Shown: in pieces, positions 45,716 to 57,230 of the stretch
Layout: each line of letters begins with the position of its first letter
Numbering within the stretch: the first letter of the stretch is position 1
Assembly: GCF_002575655.3 (NCBI RefSeq)
Contig: NC_053040.3
Span: 150,599,148-150,663,147, forward strand
Direction of reading: 5' to 3'
Source: Aegilops tauschii subsp. strangulata
Taxonomy: Eukaryota > Streptophyta > Magnoliopsida > Poales > Poaceae
Length of the DNA stretch: 64,000 nt
The notes under the pieces: model-generated
What the model was told of the DNA's origin: nothing
What the model saw: the letters and a program-made list of their open reading frames with translations, nothing else
Databases searched by the model: none
Position numbers and translations under genes: made by a program

Positions 45716-47788
45716 ATTTTTGCATGGTCCCCAAAGGACATGCCGGGTGTCCCGAAGGATTTCGCCGAGCACAAATTACATGTCCGCGCCGACGCGAAGC
45801 CGGTCAAGCAACCCCTCTGCCGACTGTCAGAAGAGAAGCGAAGAATCGTGGGAGAAGAGATAGCCCGGCTCCTTGCCGCTGGCTTTATCATGGAAGTGTT
45901 CTTTCCAGAGTGGCTTGCCAACCCAGTTCTGGTTCTGAAGAAGAATAACAAGTGGCGTATGTGTATAGACTACAGCAGCCTGAACAAGGCCTGCCCAAAG
46001 GATCCGTTTGCTCTACCACGGATTGACCAAGTGATAGACTCCACAGCCGGATGCGAACTGTTGAGTTTTTTGGACGCCTATTCAGGGTACCATCAGATCA
46101 AGTTGGACCCAGCAGACCGCATGAAGACTGCCTTCATCACACCATTTGGAGCTTTCTGCTACCTGACTATGACGTTCGGCTTGAGGAATGCCGGCGCCAC
46201 TTTTCAGCGTTGCATGCAGAAACGCCTCTTGAAACAACTCGGCAGAAACGCCCACGTCTATGTAGACGACATTGTGGTGAAGACAGAGAAGCGCGGTACC
46301 CTGCTGGAAGATCTCAAAGAAACATTCGCCAACTTGCGCCGATTCCAAATCAAGCTCAACCCCGAGAAGTGCGTGTTCGGAGTACCAGCCGGCCAACTGC
46401 TAGGCTTCTTGGTCTCCGACGCGGCATCGAGTGCAACCCCGTCAAGATCAAGGCCATCGAGAGGATGGAGATTCCCACCAAACTGCGAGATGTGCAGAAG
46501 TTCACCGGCTGCTTGGCCTCCCTGAATCGTTTTATCAGCCGACTAGGAGAGAAGGCTCTCCCCCTGTACCGACTAATGAAGAAGTCCACTCACTTCGAGT
46601 GGAATGACCAAGCCGACCAAGCCTTCCATGAGTTGAAGAAAATGCTGACCACTCCGCCTGTCCTGGCAGCGCCGACTGAAAAGGAGCCCATGCTCCTCTA
46701 CATCGCTGCGACTAGCCGAGTAGTCAGTACTGTCGTTGTGGTCCAGCGCCCGGAAGAAGGCCGAGCCCAACTGGTCCAGAGGCCGGTGTACTACCTAAGC
46801 GAAGTGCTATCCAGCTCAAAGCAGAACTACCCGCACTACCAGAAGATGTGCTATGGGGTATACTTCGCCGCCAAGAAACTGAAGCCCTACTTCCAAGTGC
46901 ACCCCATCACGGTCGTGTGCACCGCCCCGCTCGCCGAGATCATAGGCAGCCGGGATGCATCCGGCCGGGTGGCTAAATGGGCCATTGCACTGGCGCCCTA
47001 CACGATCTTCTACCAACCCCACACCGCCATCAAGTCCCAAGCGTTGGCCGACTTCCTCGTCGACTGGGTCGAGACCCAGTACCTACCGCCGGCTCCCGAC
47101 TCTACCCATTGGCGGATGCACTTTGACGGGTCCAAGATGCGCACCGGCTTGGGAGCCGGCATCGTCCTCACCTCTCCCAAAGGTGACAAGCTCATGTACA
47201 CGCTGCAGATCCACTTCGCCGCCTCCAACAACGTGGCCGAGTACAAGGCGCTCGTACATGGCCTCCGGCTAGCCAAAGAGCTCGGCATACGCCGGATCCT
47301 GTGTTACGGCGACTCAGACTTGCTGGTCCAGCAGTCGTCTGGCGACTGGGACGCCAAGGATGCGAACATGGCGAGCTATCGATTCCTCGTCCAGCGGATC
47401 AGCGGATACTTCGAAGGGTGCGAGTTCCTTCACGTGCCAAGGGCCGACAACGACCAAGAAGATGCCCTAGCACGGATCGGCTCCACCCGACAAGCCATAC
47501 CGACTGGCGTCTCCCTCCAGCGCCTCCTCAAGCCGTCCATCAAGCCGTCTCCAGAGTCGGACTCTATCTTCATACCGCCTGCGCCAGATGCAGCCGGACC
47601 CGACTGGAGGAACCCCGCAGGCGGCACGGGGACTTCGACAACTGGCCCGGGGACTGCCGTAGTCGCACCCGGCCCGGGGACTTCAGAACCCGGCCCGGGG
47701 ACTGCAGCAGTCGGCCCGGGGACTGCAACGACACAAGAAGCGGTGGCCGACTCACAATTCCACGCCACCCAGCCCACCCACCTGAGTC
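45716..47788 (+). pseudogene. Element F reverse transcriptase, RNase H and second RNase H
   Basis: RT blocks are KNNKWRMCIDYSSLNKACPK, SFLDAYSGYHQIKLDPADR, TFGLRNAGATFQRCM and the catalytic YVDD at 46259-46270. A frameshift near 46425 moves the rest to another frame: IERMEIPTKLRDVQKFTGCL, WNDQADQAFHELKKMLTTPP and YYLSEVLSSSKQNYPHYQKM form the retroviral-type RNase H, which looks degenerate. WRMHFDGSKMRTGLGAGIVL, NNVAEYKALVHGLRLAKELG and YGDSDLLVQQ form the additional archaeal-type RNase H known from Tat elements. A Pro/Gly/Thr-rich repeated linker (47630-47730, CCCGGGGACT units) precedes integrase. Confidence 0.94.
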
Positions 47789-49096
47789 ATGGTGGCTACA
47801 CTAACAGAAGAAGAAGTCACAGCTCCATCATGGGCCCAGCCCATCCTCAAGTTCCTAGTCAGCAGAGAGCTGCCGGCTGATGAGATCTCAGCAAGACTAG
47901 TGCAACGACGAGCCGCAGCATATGCAATAATCAACAGAGAGCTTGTGGAGCGCAGCATCACAGGAGTCTTCCAGCGTTGCGTCGAGCCAGAAAAAGGAGT
48001 GGCAATCCTCAAGGATATACACCAAGGCGAATGCGGCCACCACGCAGCCTCAAGGTCACTGGTGGCAAAGGCTTTCCGCCATGGTTTCTTTTGGCCGACT
48101 GCCTTGGAAGATGCTAAAGGGATAGTCAAGAGTTGCAGAGGATGCCAAGTTTTTAGTTCCAAGCAACACCTGCCGGCTTCTGCACTCAAGACCATTCCCC
48201 TCACCTAGCCTTTTGCCGTCTGGGGACTGGACATGGTGGGCCCTTTCAAGACAGCCCGCGGCGGCTTGACGCATCTACTTGTCGCTGTGGACAAGTTCAC
48301 AAAGTGGATCGAAGCAAAGCCGATCAAGAAGCTGAACGGGCCGACTGCCGTGACATTCATCACTGACATCACTACTCGGTACGGCGTGCCGCACAGCATC
48401 ATCACCGACAACGGCACGAACTTCGCCAAAGGAGCACTGGCACGTTTCTGCGCGACGCAGGGCATCCGACTGGACTTAGCGTCCGTTGCCCACCCACAGT
48501 CAAACGGCCAGGTCGAGCGAGCAAATGGACTCATCCTCTCCGGCATCAAGCCCCGACTAGTTGTACCACTGGAGCGATCGGCCGGCTGCTGGCTCGATGA
48601 GCTGCCGGCTGTCCTCTGGAGTCTGCGCACTACACCCAACAAGTCAACCGGCTTTACTCCATTCTTCCTTGTATATGGTGCCGAGGCTGTCATCCCAACA
48701 GACATCGAGTTCGACTCGCCTCGGATCACCATGTACACGGAGGCGGAGGCCAAGGAAGCAAGAGAAGACGGCGTCGACCTACTGGAAGAAGGCCGACTGT
48801 TAGCACTCAGCCGGTCCGCCATCTACCAGCAAGGGCTGCGCCGCTACCACAACCGTAAGGTCAAGCCAAGATCCTTCCAAGAGGGCGACCTTGTGCTCCA
48901 GCTGATCCAGCGAACAGCCGGCCAGCACAAGCTCTCGGCCCCTTGGGAAGGCCCCTTCATCATCAGCAAGGCACTAGGCAACGACTCCTACTACCTGATT
49001 GACACGCAAAAACCAAGAGCACGCAAGAGAGACGACTCCGGCAAGGAGTCGGAGCAACCATGGAACGCGAACCTCCTGAGAAGATTTTACAGTTGA
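47789..49096 (+). pseudogene. Element F integrase
   Basis: N-terminal zinc domain HQGECGHHAASRSLVAKAF ... CRGCQVF (about 48020-48160). A TAG at 48206-48208 stands in a Trp-type position just before FAVWGLDMVGPF. The core has LDMVG (first Asp), SIITDNGTNFAKG (second Asp) and HPQSNGQVERANGLIL (Glu). The C-terminal domain has LSAPWEGPFIISKALGNDSY. The frame ends at 49096. Only the one internal stop and the upstream frame change disable it. Confidence 0.94.
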
Positions 49097-49899
49097 AAGC
49101 AGTATGCATCATGCTACACTTTTGTATTAAGTACGAACCAACAGGCCCCCCGAACAGCACTCGGGGACTGCCTTTATTTATCTATGAATGACAAGTGTCA
49201 TATCCATGAATGAATTATTACATTTGATTTCTCGTTGGGCACCGGGTTCGACTAGTCGGCCCGGGGACTGGCCGCCTTGAGCTATATTAAAAGTTCTACC
49301 TGAAGTCAGACAAGTAGTGTGCCGGCTCCCGAGTCCTCTCTTGTTGAAAGTCGCAGCTCGAAGAACCAACTGTCCGACTAGCAAGAGGCAAGGCAGAAAG
49401 GATGCCCACACGAAAAACGGCTAAGGACCAACGAACTTATATAGCAAAAAGACGGCCTCCAACCACGCTTGCCGGCTGTCAGAACAGCCGGCTGGCCGGC
49501 TTCCTAAACACTTAGCTCTAGTCCAGCAAAGCTAGAGTACTTGCCCCCCCCCCCCAATTGGCCAAGCACTCCTCCAACTACAGATTGCAGAGCAATTGTT
49601 TGACTGGGGAGGCGGCAACCAAGGGAGGGCGGCAAAGGAAACAGCAGAAGGATGAAAAGCAAAGTATAAGGAAAAGCCAAATACATGCATAAGTTATATA
49701 TACATATAAAAGCCCCCAACAGGCCGGCAATCGACATGGTTCGAATACACCCCCAGTGGGTGGAATTGTGCAGACTTAACAGAATATTGTTCCAAAAGTG
49801 ACAAGACAGGAAAACAAAAGATGACAGACTAGACTAGGGCGCGGTGCGGGAGCCAGGCTGGTCGGTGGAGACGGCGTCGCCGGCTGCAGGAGTGGCCGC
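49097..49899. other. Element F spacer between integrase and antisense gene
   Basis: Convergent ends of two transcription units. It contains polypurine-like CTCGGGGACTG (49160-49170) and CCGGGGACTGG near 49261, a poly-C run at 49544-49553, and no coding segment. Confidence 0.6.
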
Positions 49900-52800
49900 C
49901 TAGCGGGTCTCGGCTTGGTCACCACCAGTGGCAGGCGACGCACTCGCGCGTGACGTGGTGCTGGAGGCGCGGTCAGGCTGAGGCTGGTCGGCTGCTCCAC
50001 CAGCCGGCTCGGCGTCTTCACCCTCCTCCTCCTCCTCTTCGCCCTCGTCGCTGGAGTCGATCTCCTCCGCCGAGTCTTCACCGTCTGCCGGGTTCAGCCC
50101 GAACCACTCCTCCGGCTGGGCGAAACCGTTCTCATCTACCTCAGGGGCGAAGACGCTGGTGTCGGTGTAGTCGGCGATCGCCGAAGCCTGCCGGATGATA
50201 GCCGGCCGCGCCGGCTCCAGCTCCGTGTTGGCCTGCTGCCGCCAGGTAGCCAGCTGATCCAGGCTCAGGCCGGGGTACCAGGCCTTGACGAACTCCAGCG
50301 CCCGCCTGGCGCCAGACCGAGCCGCCGAGGCCTTCCAGGCTTCGAAGCGGCCGACTGCCACCTCCAGCCAGTCGGCAGTTCGACTGGGGGTGCGAGGAAC
50401 CACTTGGCCGGGCCAGAGGGCGGCCAATACTTGCGCCCCGGCGCGCTGCAGCCGACGGAGCAGTCGGTGAGCCGGCTGGAGACGGGCCTGGATCACCAAG
50501 AGCTGCTCCTCCAGCGAACGGCCAGCGGTTGGCGAAATCTCGAAGTCAGCCTGCCTTCGTGCTTGGCGGCGGGCCTCGATGATCTGGTTGGCGGCAGTAG
50601 AGTAGCCAGGGAAGTACTCTGGGCAAGAAAGAAAGAGAAAGAAGAGAAAACACCAAGTCAGAAAACGAGCCAAAAGCGGCAGATGGCTAGAAAAGGACGA
50701 AGAAGTAGGCGGCTTACCGTCAACCAGATCCTCGATCTGACCATAGCCAGTGATCAGAGTTTGCCTTGCTTCAGCCCAGCCAGCCGCCTCCGTCTCATAC
50801 TCGGCCTGGAGGGCGGCTTCGCGGTCCTGCACCGCCTTCAGAGCCGCCTTGTGGCCCTCCTCCTGGTCGGCCAGCTTCTTGGCCAGGCGGTCGCGTTCCT
50901 GCACCAAGGCGGCGAGCTCGGCATCCTTGGCACGAAGGGCAGTCTGAGACTCTCCCAGCTGTGCCCTCAGACCGGCGTTGGCCGCTGCAGAGACGGCAGA
51001 AAAAGAAAGAACAGTAAGAGGAAGTCGTCAAGGAAGATCCGACCCGACTGCTCAGCAGTCGGCCCGAATCTCGGGGACTACACCCAGTGGGTGCGCTGAC
51101 GCGCCCCCACGTGAGATAAAGAACAAAGCACGTACCCCGGCTCTCAGTAAGGTCGGCGGTCTTCTAGGTCAGCTCCCGAGCCTGGGAGTTGAAGGCGGCT
51201 GCACGAAGATTGTGGTAGTCCTACAAGATAGACAGAAGATCGAAGTAAGAACAAGAATAGCAAAGCCAAATCCACTAAGAAGTTCCAAGCCGCCTGCTCA
51301 GCAGCCGACTCGGAACTCGGGGACTACACCCAGTGGGTGCGCTGACGCGCCCCCACGGAAGAAATCAAGATCAAGAAGAAGCAAGATAAGAAGACTAACC
51401 CGGATGGCCGCCCGCGTTGCAAGGAACTCATCGGTATACTGCCTCAGCGCCGTAGCCTGGGCCTGGAGCCGGGTCCGGACGTCCTGCGCGGCCACGTTCA
51501 TCACGGCCGTCCCTCCGCCCGGCGTCCACCCCGAGGTAGTGCTGTCCACCTCCACATCCTGGGCCGACGAGCTGGAGCCCGCGGCCGGCTGCGGCTCCGA
51601 CGCGGCTTTCTGTGGCTCTGACGCAGCCTTCCCCACGCGCCGGCTCGGCGGCATCCGGACCGCCAGCTCAGTCCTCGCGGCCGGCTCGCCCCCCGCCGAC
51701 TGTGCAGGCAGCAGATCAGGCCGGCCGCCTTGAGCCGCCCCAGTCGGCGGGGTCGGCACCGGCGCCCTCTCCAGGATGACGACGTCGTCGTCCCTCTCCA
51801 GCCCTGGCTAGTCACCGCCGGCTCCTTCTGGCGAGGCTCCGGGGCCCCAGGCGCTGCGATGCGCAGTGGGGTGACCAACAAGGCCCCCTCCGCCGTCGCC
51901 GCAGCTGCAGCCTCCGCTTGGGCCTTGGCTGCGGCGTCGGCGCGCGCCTTCGCCACCTCCTCCTCCTGCGTCGCCTGGGCGGCGGCCGCCTTCCGTGCCT
52001 CCGCCTCCCGCTCCTCCCGCGCCTCCCACATGTTCCGTTCTGTCGCCTCCTGAAGGTCGGCACGGGGGTCCACGCGGCGAGTGGTGCTCCCAGAACCCCT
52101 CGGCGACTCGACGACGGAGGCGGCAGCCGCCTGGTCAAGCGACAATGGAGTACACAAAAGAGTTCGAACTTATGCCGACACTGTCTGTGGCTGCTTCACC
52201 GTCTTGCGGAAGCGAGCCGCCTTCGCGGCGGCCTCCTCCCGCCTGGTCGCTGCCGCCCCGCCCCTGGGCTTCTTTGTCCGACTCTCGATCAAACCCTGGG
52301 CGGCGCGACGCTTTTACCCGCCACCCCGAGCAGGCGGTGCAGCGGAGGAACCCGCGCCGCATCCACATGCCGGCCGGCGGCGCGGGACGACTTCGGCCTC
52401 ATCGTCGTCCGGCCAGTCGTCGAAGGTGACTCCATGCCCGGAGCCGCCTGCTTCGCCGCCGGCTTGGCCACCACCCGGCTCGGTGTTGTCGTCCATAGCG
52501 GCCGCCCCCAAGTCGGGGTCCTCCAGGTCGTGCTGCGTCCGGTCGGGGACGAATCGGCGCTCCGCATCCGACCTGCTGGCAGGCCGAAGAAGAGGACTCT
52601 GTCGAAGACAAGCCGTCTAGTCAGAGTCGGCCAAAGGAACTCGGGGACAAAGCTAAGAGAAAAAGAAGGGACAAGGAGAACATACCGTGGGCGGCGGATT
52701 GGCTCGGCTATATGGCTCCTTGCCGAACTGCCACTCTTCGGACAGTTTGCAGTTCGCGAGGTAGTTCACCATATAGGCAACCTCCTCGTGCGGCATGTCC

Positions 52801-53589
52801 TTGGTGCACATCCGGCTCGGATCGAGCTGGCCGCTCATCTGACAGATCAGATGAGGGCGGCTCTGGAGCGGAAGTACCCAGCGCGTGACGAAGGCGGCCA
52901 GCAGGTCGGGCCCTGTCAAGCCCTCCGACTGGGTCATCGCTCGCACTCGGGCGACGGCTGCGGATCCAGCCGGCATCAGAGTCACGGCCCGGTAGGACCA
53001 CTGGGGCCGCTTGCCTGCCGGTGGGCCGGCTACGTAAGCCAGCAGGTTGACGTAGTCGCCCTGCGGGGCGATGCTCCTGACGTAGAAATACGACTTTTGC
53101 CATAGCTTCACCGACCGGATCAGCGTGATGATGGGGAAGGGGTTGTCGGCAGCCACCCTCCGCACCGCGATGAAGGCGCCAGTCTGAGCCGGCACGCCCT
53201 GCGAGCGCGTGCCCAGCTTGGACTGGAAAGAACTCCCCCCAGAGCTCGAGGGTGGGGAGGACGCCGAGGTAGCCTTCGCACAGGGTGACGAAGGCAGACA
53301 GCAGCACCACCGCGTTCGGGGTGAGGTGGTGCGGCTGGAGCTGGTAGAACTCGAGCCAAGAGCGGAAGAAGGCGCTCACGGGCAGGCCGATTCCGCGCAA
53401 GAAATGCGAGCGGAAGACCACCCGCTCGCCCTCCCGCGGCTCCGGCGTAAGCTCCTTCGCCGGCCCGAGACGGACCTCCACCTTGTCCGCGCTGGGCAGC
53501 CGCCGCGTCTTGCGAAGGAATTCGACGTGATCCTCGTGGACGTTGGAGCCGTCCCAATCCCTGCCATATTGCTCCGTGGCGGGAGGCAT
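49900..53589 (-). pseudogene. Antisense spliced gene of element F (transposase_28-like), frameshifted
   Basis: It runs opposite to gag-pol. Exon 1 starts at ATG 53589 (MPPATEQYGRDWDGSNV) and has FRSHFLRGIGLPVSAFFRSW and QLQPHHLTPNAVVLLSAFV, the plant transposase_28-type region. A frameshift near 53220 precedes SVKLWQKSYFYVRSIAPQGD and EVAYMVNYLANCKLSEEWQF. The exon ends at a donor (ACG|GTATGT, 52686). The next exon (from 52615) is acidic (FDDWPDDDEAEVV). An Ala/Glu-rich coiled coil follows (about 52060-51900). The exon at about 50990-50719 is a coiled coil (RLAKKLADQEEGHKAALKAV) ending at a GTAAGC donor, and 50617-49900 is a helical domain (KASAARSGARRALEFVKAW) with a Glu-rich tail. Domain order and the intron after the coiled coil match element B. 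Confidence 0.72.
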
Positions 53590-53727
53590 GGTGAAAACGA
53601 GCGCGGCGGCGGAGGAACGAGTAGTGGAAGAGCACGGCGGCGAGGCGCTGTTGCAAGAAACGACAAGAGGAAGAAGATGGCGGAAGGGGGAGGAGCATGC
53701 GAGAGCCTGCCGCTCTCCCTCTCCCCC

Positions 53728-53735
53728 TACTTATA
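53728..53735 (-). promoter_or_regulatory. TATA box of the antisense gene in element F
   Basis: TATAAGTA on the minus strand, about 140 bp upstream of the antisense ATG. It is followed by a pyrimidine-rich leader (CTTCTTCCTC), as in element B. Confidence 0.55.
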
Positions 53736-54170
53736 GCTTCGCGAGGTGAAGCCGGGGAGGCCGGACGTGGGGTGAGACGTGGGATTAACTGCACCCACTC
53801 CCCCCACGCCTCGCGGTTATCACGCCCTAAAGGCGTGCCGAAACTGCCGCAAGGAGACGTGCGGGCGGTTTCGGGCTGCAGAGAATCCGTGCCTGGGCCC
53901 GGGCGTGGACGTGGCGGGCCCCGCCCTGCGGCGACGTCCCGTCGCGCGTGTGGGCTGGCAGGCTTTTCGGCCGAGAGAGGCCACGTGGTTCGCAGACGGC
54001 AAGTGGCCAGCCCGCGGCCCGGTGCACGCACTGGCGAGCTCCCGCCCTCCGACTCTGGAATTTTTGACCAAGGCGGCGCGTCTAACCAAAGCCGGCTCCC
54101 AGCTGCCAACTTGTCAAGATAGGAAGCCGATCGAGCTTCTCAACTCCTACCCAACCTCGAAGCCCAATCA
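53736..54170. other. Element F region between antisense promoter and 3' LTR
   Basis: GC-rich; no supported coding segment. It would serve as upstream region of the antisense gene and 3' UTR of the genomic RNA. Confidence 0.5.
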
Positions 54171-54184
54171 GCTTCGGGGACTAC
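54171..54184 (+). other. Element F polypurine tract
   Basis: GCTTCGGGGACTAC abuts the 3' LTR. Near-copies of this motif occur at 49160, 51070, 51316 and 52640. Confidence 0.7.
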
Positions 54185-55383
54185 CGTCGGAGTAAATGGC
54201 CACGGGTAGCCTGACCGACTGCCCCTGGCTCTTCCAAAAATTATCAGGCCTTTGGGCCTTCAAGCACTCCAAACATTGGATCACCTTCCCTGGCCGGCTA
54301 CCTCTGAAGCCGACTCACGGAAGGCGACCCAGCCTCAGCAACCTCCCCCCAGGATAACCACGGGGTGGCCGACTCCAAGAAGCCGGCCGTAAAGGATGCC
54401 GACTTCCCAGAAGCCGGCCTCGAAGAGCGCCGACTCCAAGAAGCCGGCCAAGACCGCAACCACCAAAGCTACGCCACATAACGGTGACAAGACGGGGTGT
54501 GGCCACAGTGCGGCCCACTACCCCCGAAGCCCGAGGCAGGCATGGCCACAGGACGCCGGACGGGACGGCCATCTCCCGTCCGGCTCGGCACTGTAGCCAT
54601 GCTAGCCTCGACGTCACCCACGACAGACGCCAGTACGGCCCACGGGCGGCGGGCCCCTTTAGCCAGAGAGAGGCGCGAAGGCGGCCCGGCCTCCCCCAGT
54701 CGGCCAAGGGCGTAGCCGGCCCCCTGAAGCCAGCTACCCCCTCCCTCGAAGCATGTGCCGCATTAAGGAGACAAGACGAGGCAAGGCTACAGTGAGAGCC
54801 CTCGAGGCGGCCCACTGTAACCACGCTTACCTCAACGAAGCCTTCGTCATCAGGGGCGAGGCTACAGTAAGCAGCCGCCGACAAGACCCTAGGCGGTGGG
54901 GCCGGCCTGTCGACCAAGAGGCCGGCAGCCGGCGGGACCCACTAGTCGGCGGGCCCCAACAGCCGGCGGAGAAGCCGGCGAGCGTAGACACTGACGGCTG
55001 GGACCAGTGCCCAGCCGGATTACAATTGTACCCCCGGGGGGTAGGCCTATATAAACCCCCCGGGGCACCCATGCAAAGGGTTGGCTTCTTAGCATTAGAC
55101 ACACACCATAGAGAGAGGGAAGCGAGAGCTAGCCTTGTTCTTCTTCTCCCTTGAACCCAACAGCTCTAGGAGCAATTGTAGCTACTCTTCCCGATCTAGT
55201 GATCATGCGGAGACCCCGTAGAGCAGGACTAGGGGTGTTATCTCCTCGGAGAGCCCCGAACCTGGGTAATATCCGCCGGCGTGCATGTCTTCGCCTCATC
55301 CCGTTTCCAGGCACCAGCGACGTCTTACTGGCACCCACAATGATAAGCCACCCGTTGGCATATGTCGCACCTACCACTCGACA
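54185..55383 (+). repeat. Element F 3' LTR
   Basis: 1199 bp; begins CG instead of TG (54185). About 20 differences from the 5' LTR. Confidence 0.95.
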
Positions 55384-55388
55384 GGTAT

Positions 55389-56365
55389 CTACATCAAGAA
55401 CACCACCACTCATCATCGCCACGAGGTCATCTTCGACATCGACCACTTTGCCATTTTGACAGCCTAGCCGTAAGCAAGAACGGTAACTTCTATATCATCT
55501 TGGTATCGTGGTATCCCATATTTGTACATTCTTGCCATTATATTGTTAACCCCTTAGCCCATTTTGCATCACTTGCCTATCGAGACTAGCCATTTGAGTA
55601 TCGCCGGCAACGTTACTTGTGCACATTAGTGATTCGTACCTTCCATTGCATACATACCATATCATATTGGTATCATCATATCATCCCTTGTGCCACAAGA
55701 TTGTTCCCGCATATACACAATTGCTATCTTGGTTTGTGCATTTCGCATAGTGGCCATATAAAAAAAATAAGCTTTTAAGCAAAAAGAGAGCAAAGAAGCT
55801 CGTGATCAAGAGCCATAGCATCATACCACATTGCACATAAGATTGTCATATCCGATCATCTTGAGAGAAACACCGGAAACCATACATAATAGCATACTTG
55901 GGATAGAAAGTTTATCCAATTTGCATCTTATAGGTTGTGCACAAGTGTCATATCCGTCTATTGAGCAATAGTGCTAGCGTCTCTCTTGAGTTGTGCAACA
56001 CGAGCGTTTTCTGTGGATTCCGCATTTTGTGCTAATTCCTTGGTTGCACGACCCCATTTAGCTATCCGTGTGTGTGTTTCCGTGTGCCACATATTGCTAT
56101 TGGTCTACTTGTTTCACTTGCGAATTTGTGAATCTTTTTCAACATTATTGACTCTTGCTAACATTTTGCATCCAATTTTTGTGCCACTATCCTCACCGAG
56201 CAACTCCATAAGCTTTAGTTTGTAGGTGTGAGTGAACAAGTCCGGTACCAAATCCACTATTCTTTCATCTCACATTGAGTGAAAAGAGATACATCCTCAA
56301 CTTTGGGAAAAGTTAACTTGGTATTATTTATCTCATTTCCTACTCACCTCTACTCGAGTCTTGTG
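55389..56365 (+). other. Element E leader, part after element F
   Basis: Non-coding A/T-rich leader that joins 41465 across the GGTAT duplication and runs to the gag ATG. An upstream in-frame start exists at 56279, but the sequence before 56366 does not look like gag. Confidence 0.65.
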
Positions 56366-57230
56366 ATGAATAGGCAAAGCATTTCACCTTCGGTCTACAA
56401 CAACAACGACGAGTTCGATGCCAAGAACAACAACTTCGATGCCAAGATGCAAGCTCAAATGGAGGAGATCAAAGCCCTCATCAAGTCCTACAAGCGGTCT
56501 TCCTCATCTTCGAGAAGACGCTCAAGAACACATGCTTCCGAGCTACCATCTCTGGCAAGATCACATCAGCATCGACACCATCACCAACAAGAACGTGAAG
56601 GTCAAGAGCTCAACATCAACAACCGCTCGACGACTTCACCATCTCCCTTGGCATCTTCGCCAAGCGACTTCAAGGCATCTTCGCCTTTGGTCATACGGCA
56701 TCTTTGCCAACAAGCACCTCAAGACTACGCTCAAGAGAAGCTCCCCAAGCACAAGTCCGCGACTTCCACGAGCTACTACGACCTCGACACCGACCACAAG
56801 ATTCCTTTCTATGGAACTCAAGAACCCAAGGAGTATCTCGAGTGGGAGCGCCTAATGGACGACTACCTCAGGCTACATCAAGTTCCTCCCGAAGTTCAAG
56901 TGAAGTGCGCCACAAGGAACTTCCATGACTACGCGTACACATGGTGGCTTCACACACTTTCGGAGCGCTACGACATGAGTTGGCCCAAGACGAAGAGAGC
57001 TTTGCGGCGAGAGTTTGTGCCTCCAACCTACATGGAACAACTTCTTCGCCAATTGGAGAACACCATCAAAGGATCCAAGTCCATCGACGATTACTTCAAG
57101 GAGATGAAGATTGCCTTGCGACGAGCCAGCATGGACGACCCCATGTCAATGAAGTTCCACTTCATGATGGAATTGAACAACGACATCTCCAAAAACTATC
57201 TTCCTCGAGAACTAAAAGTCCCTCGACGAC
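56366..57230 (+). pseudogene. Element E gag
   Basis: It starts MNRQSISPSVYNNNDEFDAK. A Ser/His/Arg-rich N-terminal region precedes the retrotransposon gag domain (YGTQEPKEYLEWERLMDDYL, then FHDYAYTWWLHTLSERYD, REFVPPTYMEQLLRQLEN and SIDDYFKEMKIALRRASMDD). A one-base-type frame change near 57213-57225 shifts the end into the frame of the following part. No CCHC zinc knuckle was found. Gag of this Gypsy kind would build the particle; whether it is still made is unclear. Confidence 0.82.

Larger units (their letters stand above)
41466..55383 (+). mobile_element. Element F: Tat-lineage Gypsy retrotransposon with antisense gene, nested in element E
   Basis: 13.9 kb with equal 1199-bp LTRs (41466-42664 and 54185-55383) and the target duplication GGTAT (41461-41465 and 55384-55388). 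Order: PBS, gag, protease, RT, degenerate RNase H, second (archaeal-type) RNase H, integrase, then an antisense gene and a polypurine tract. The doubled RNase H plus the antisense gene is typical of the Tat lineage. About 20 LTR differences make it the youngest of the four insertions with measurable LTR pairs, yet its polyprotein has at least five stops and three frame changes. Confidence 0.95.

Noticed and set aside
50404..52620. Plus-strand frames opposite the element F antisense gene (up to 395 codons, 51918-53105)
   Set aside because: Kept open by high GC content; the minus strand has the domain text, splice sites and TATA box.
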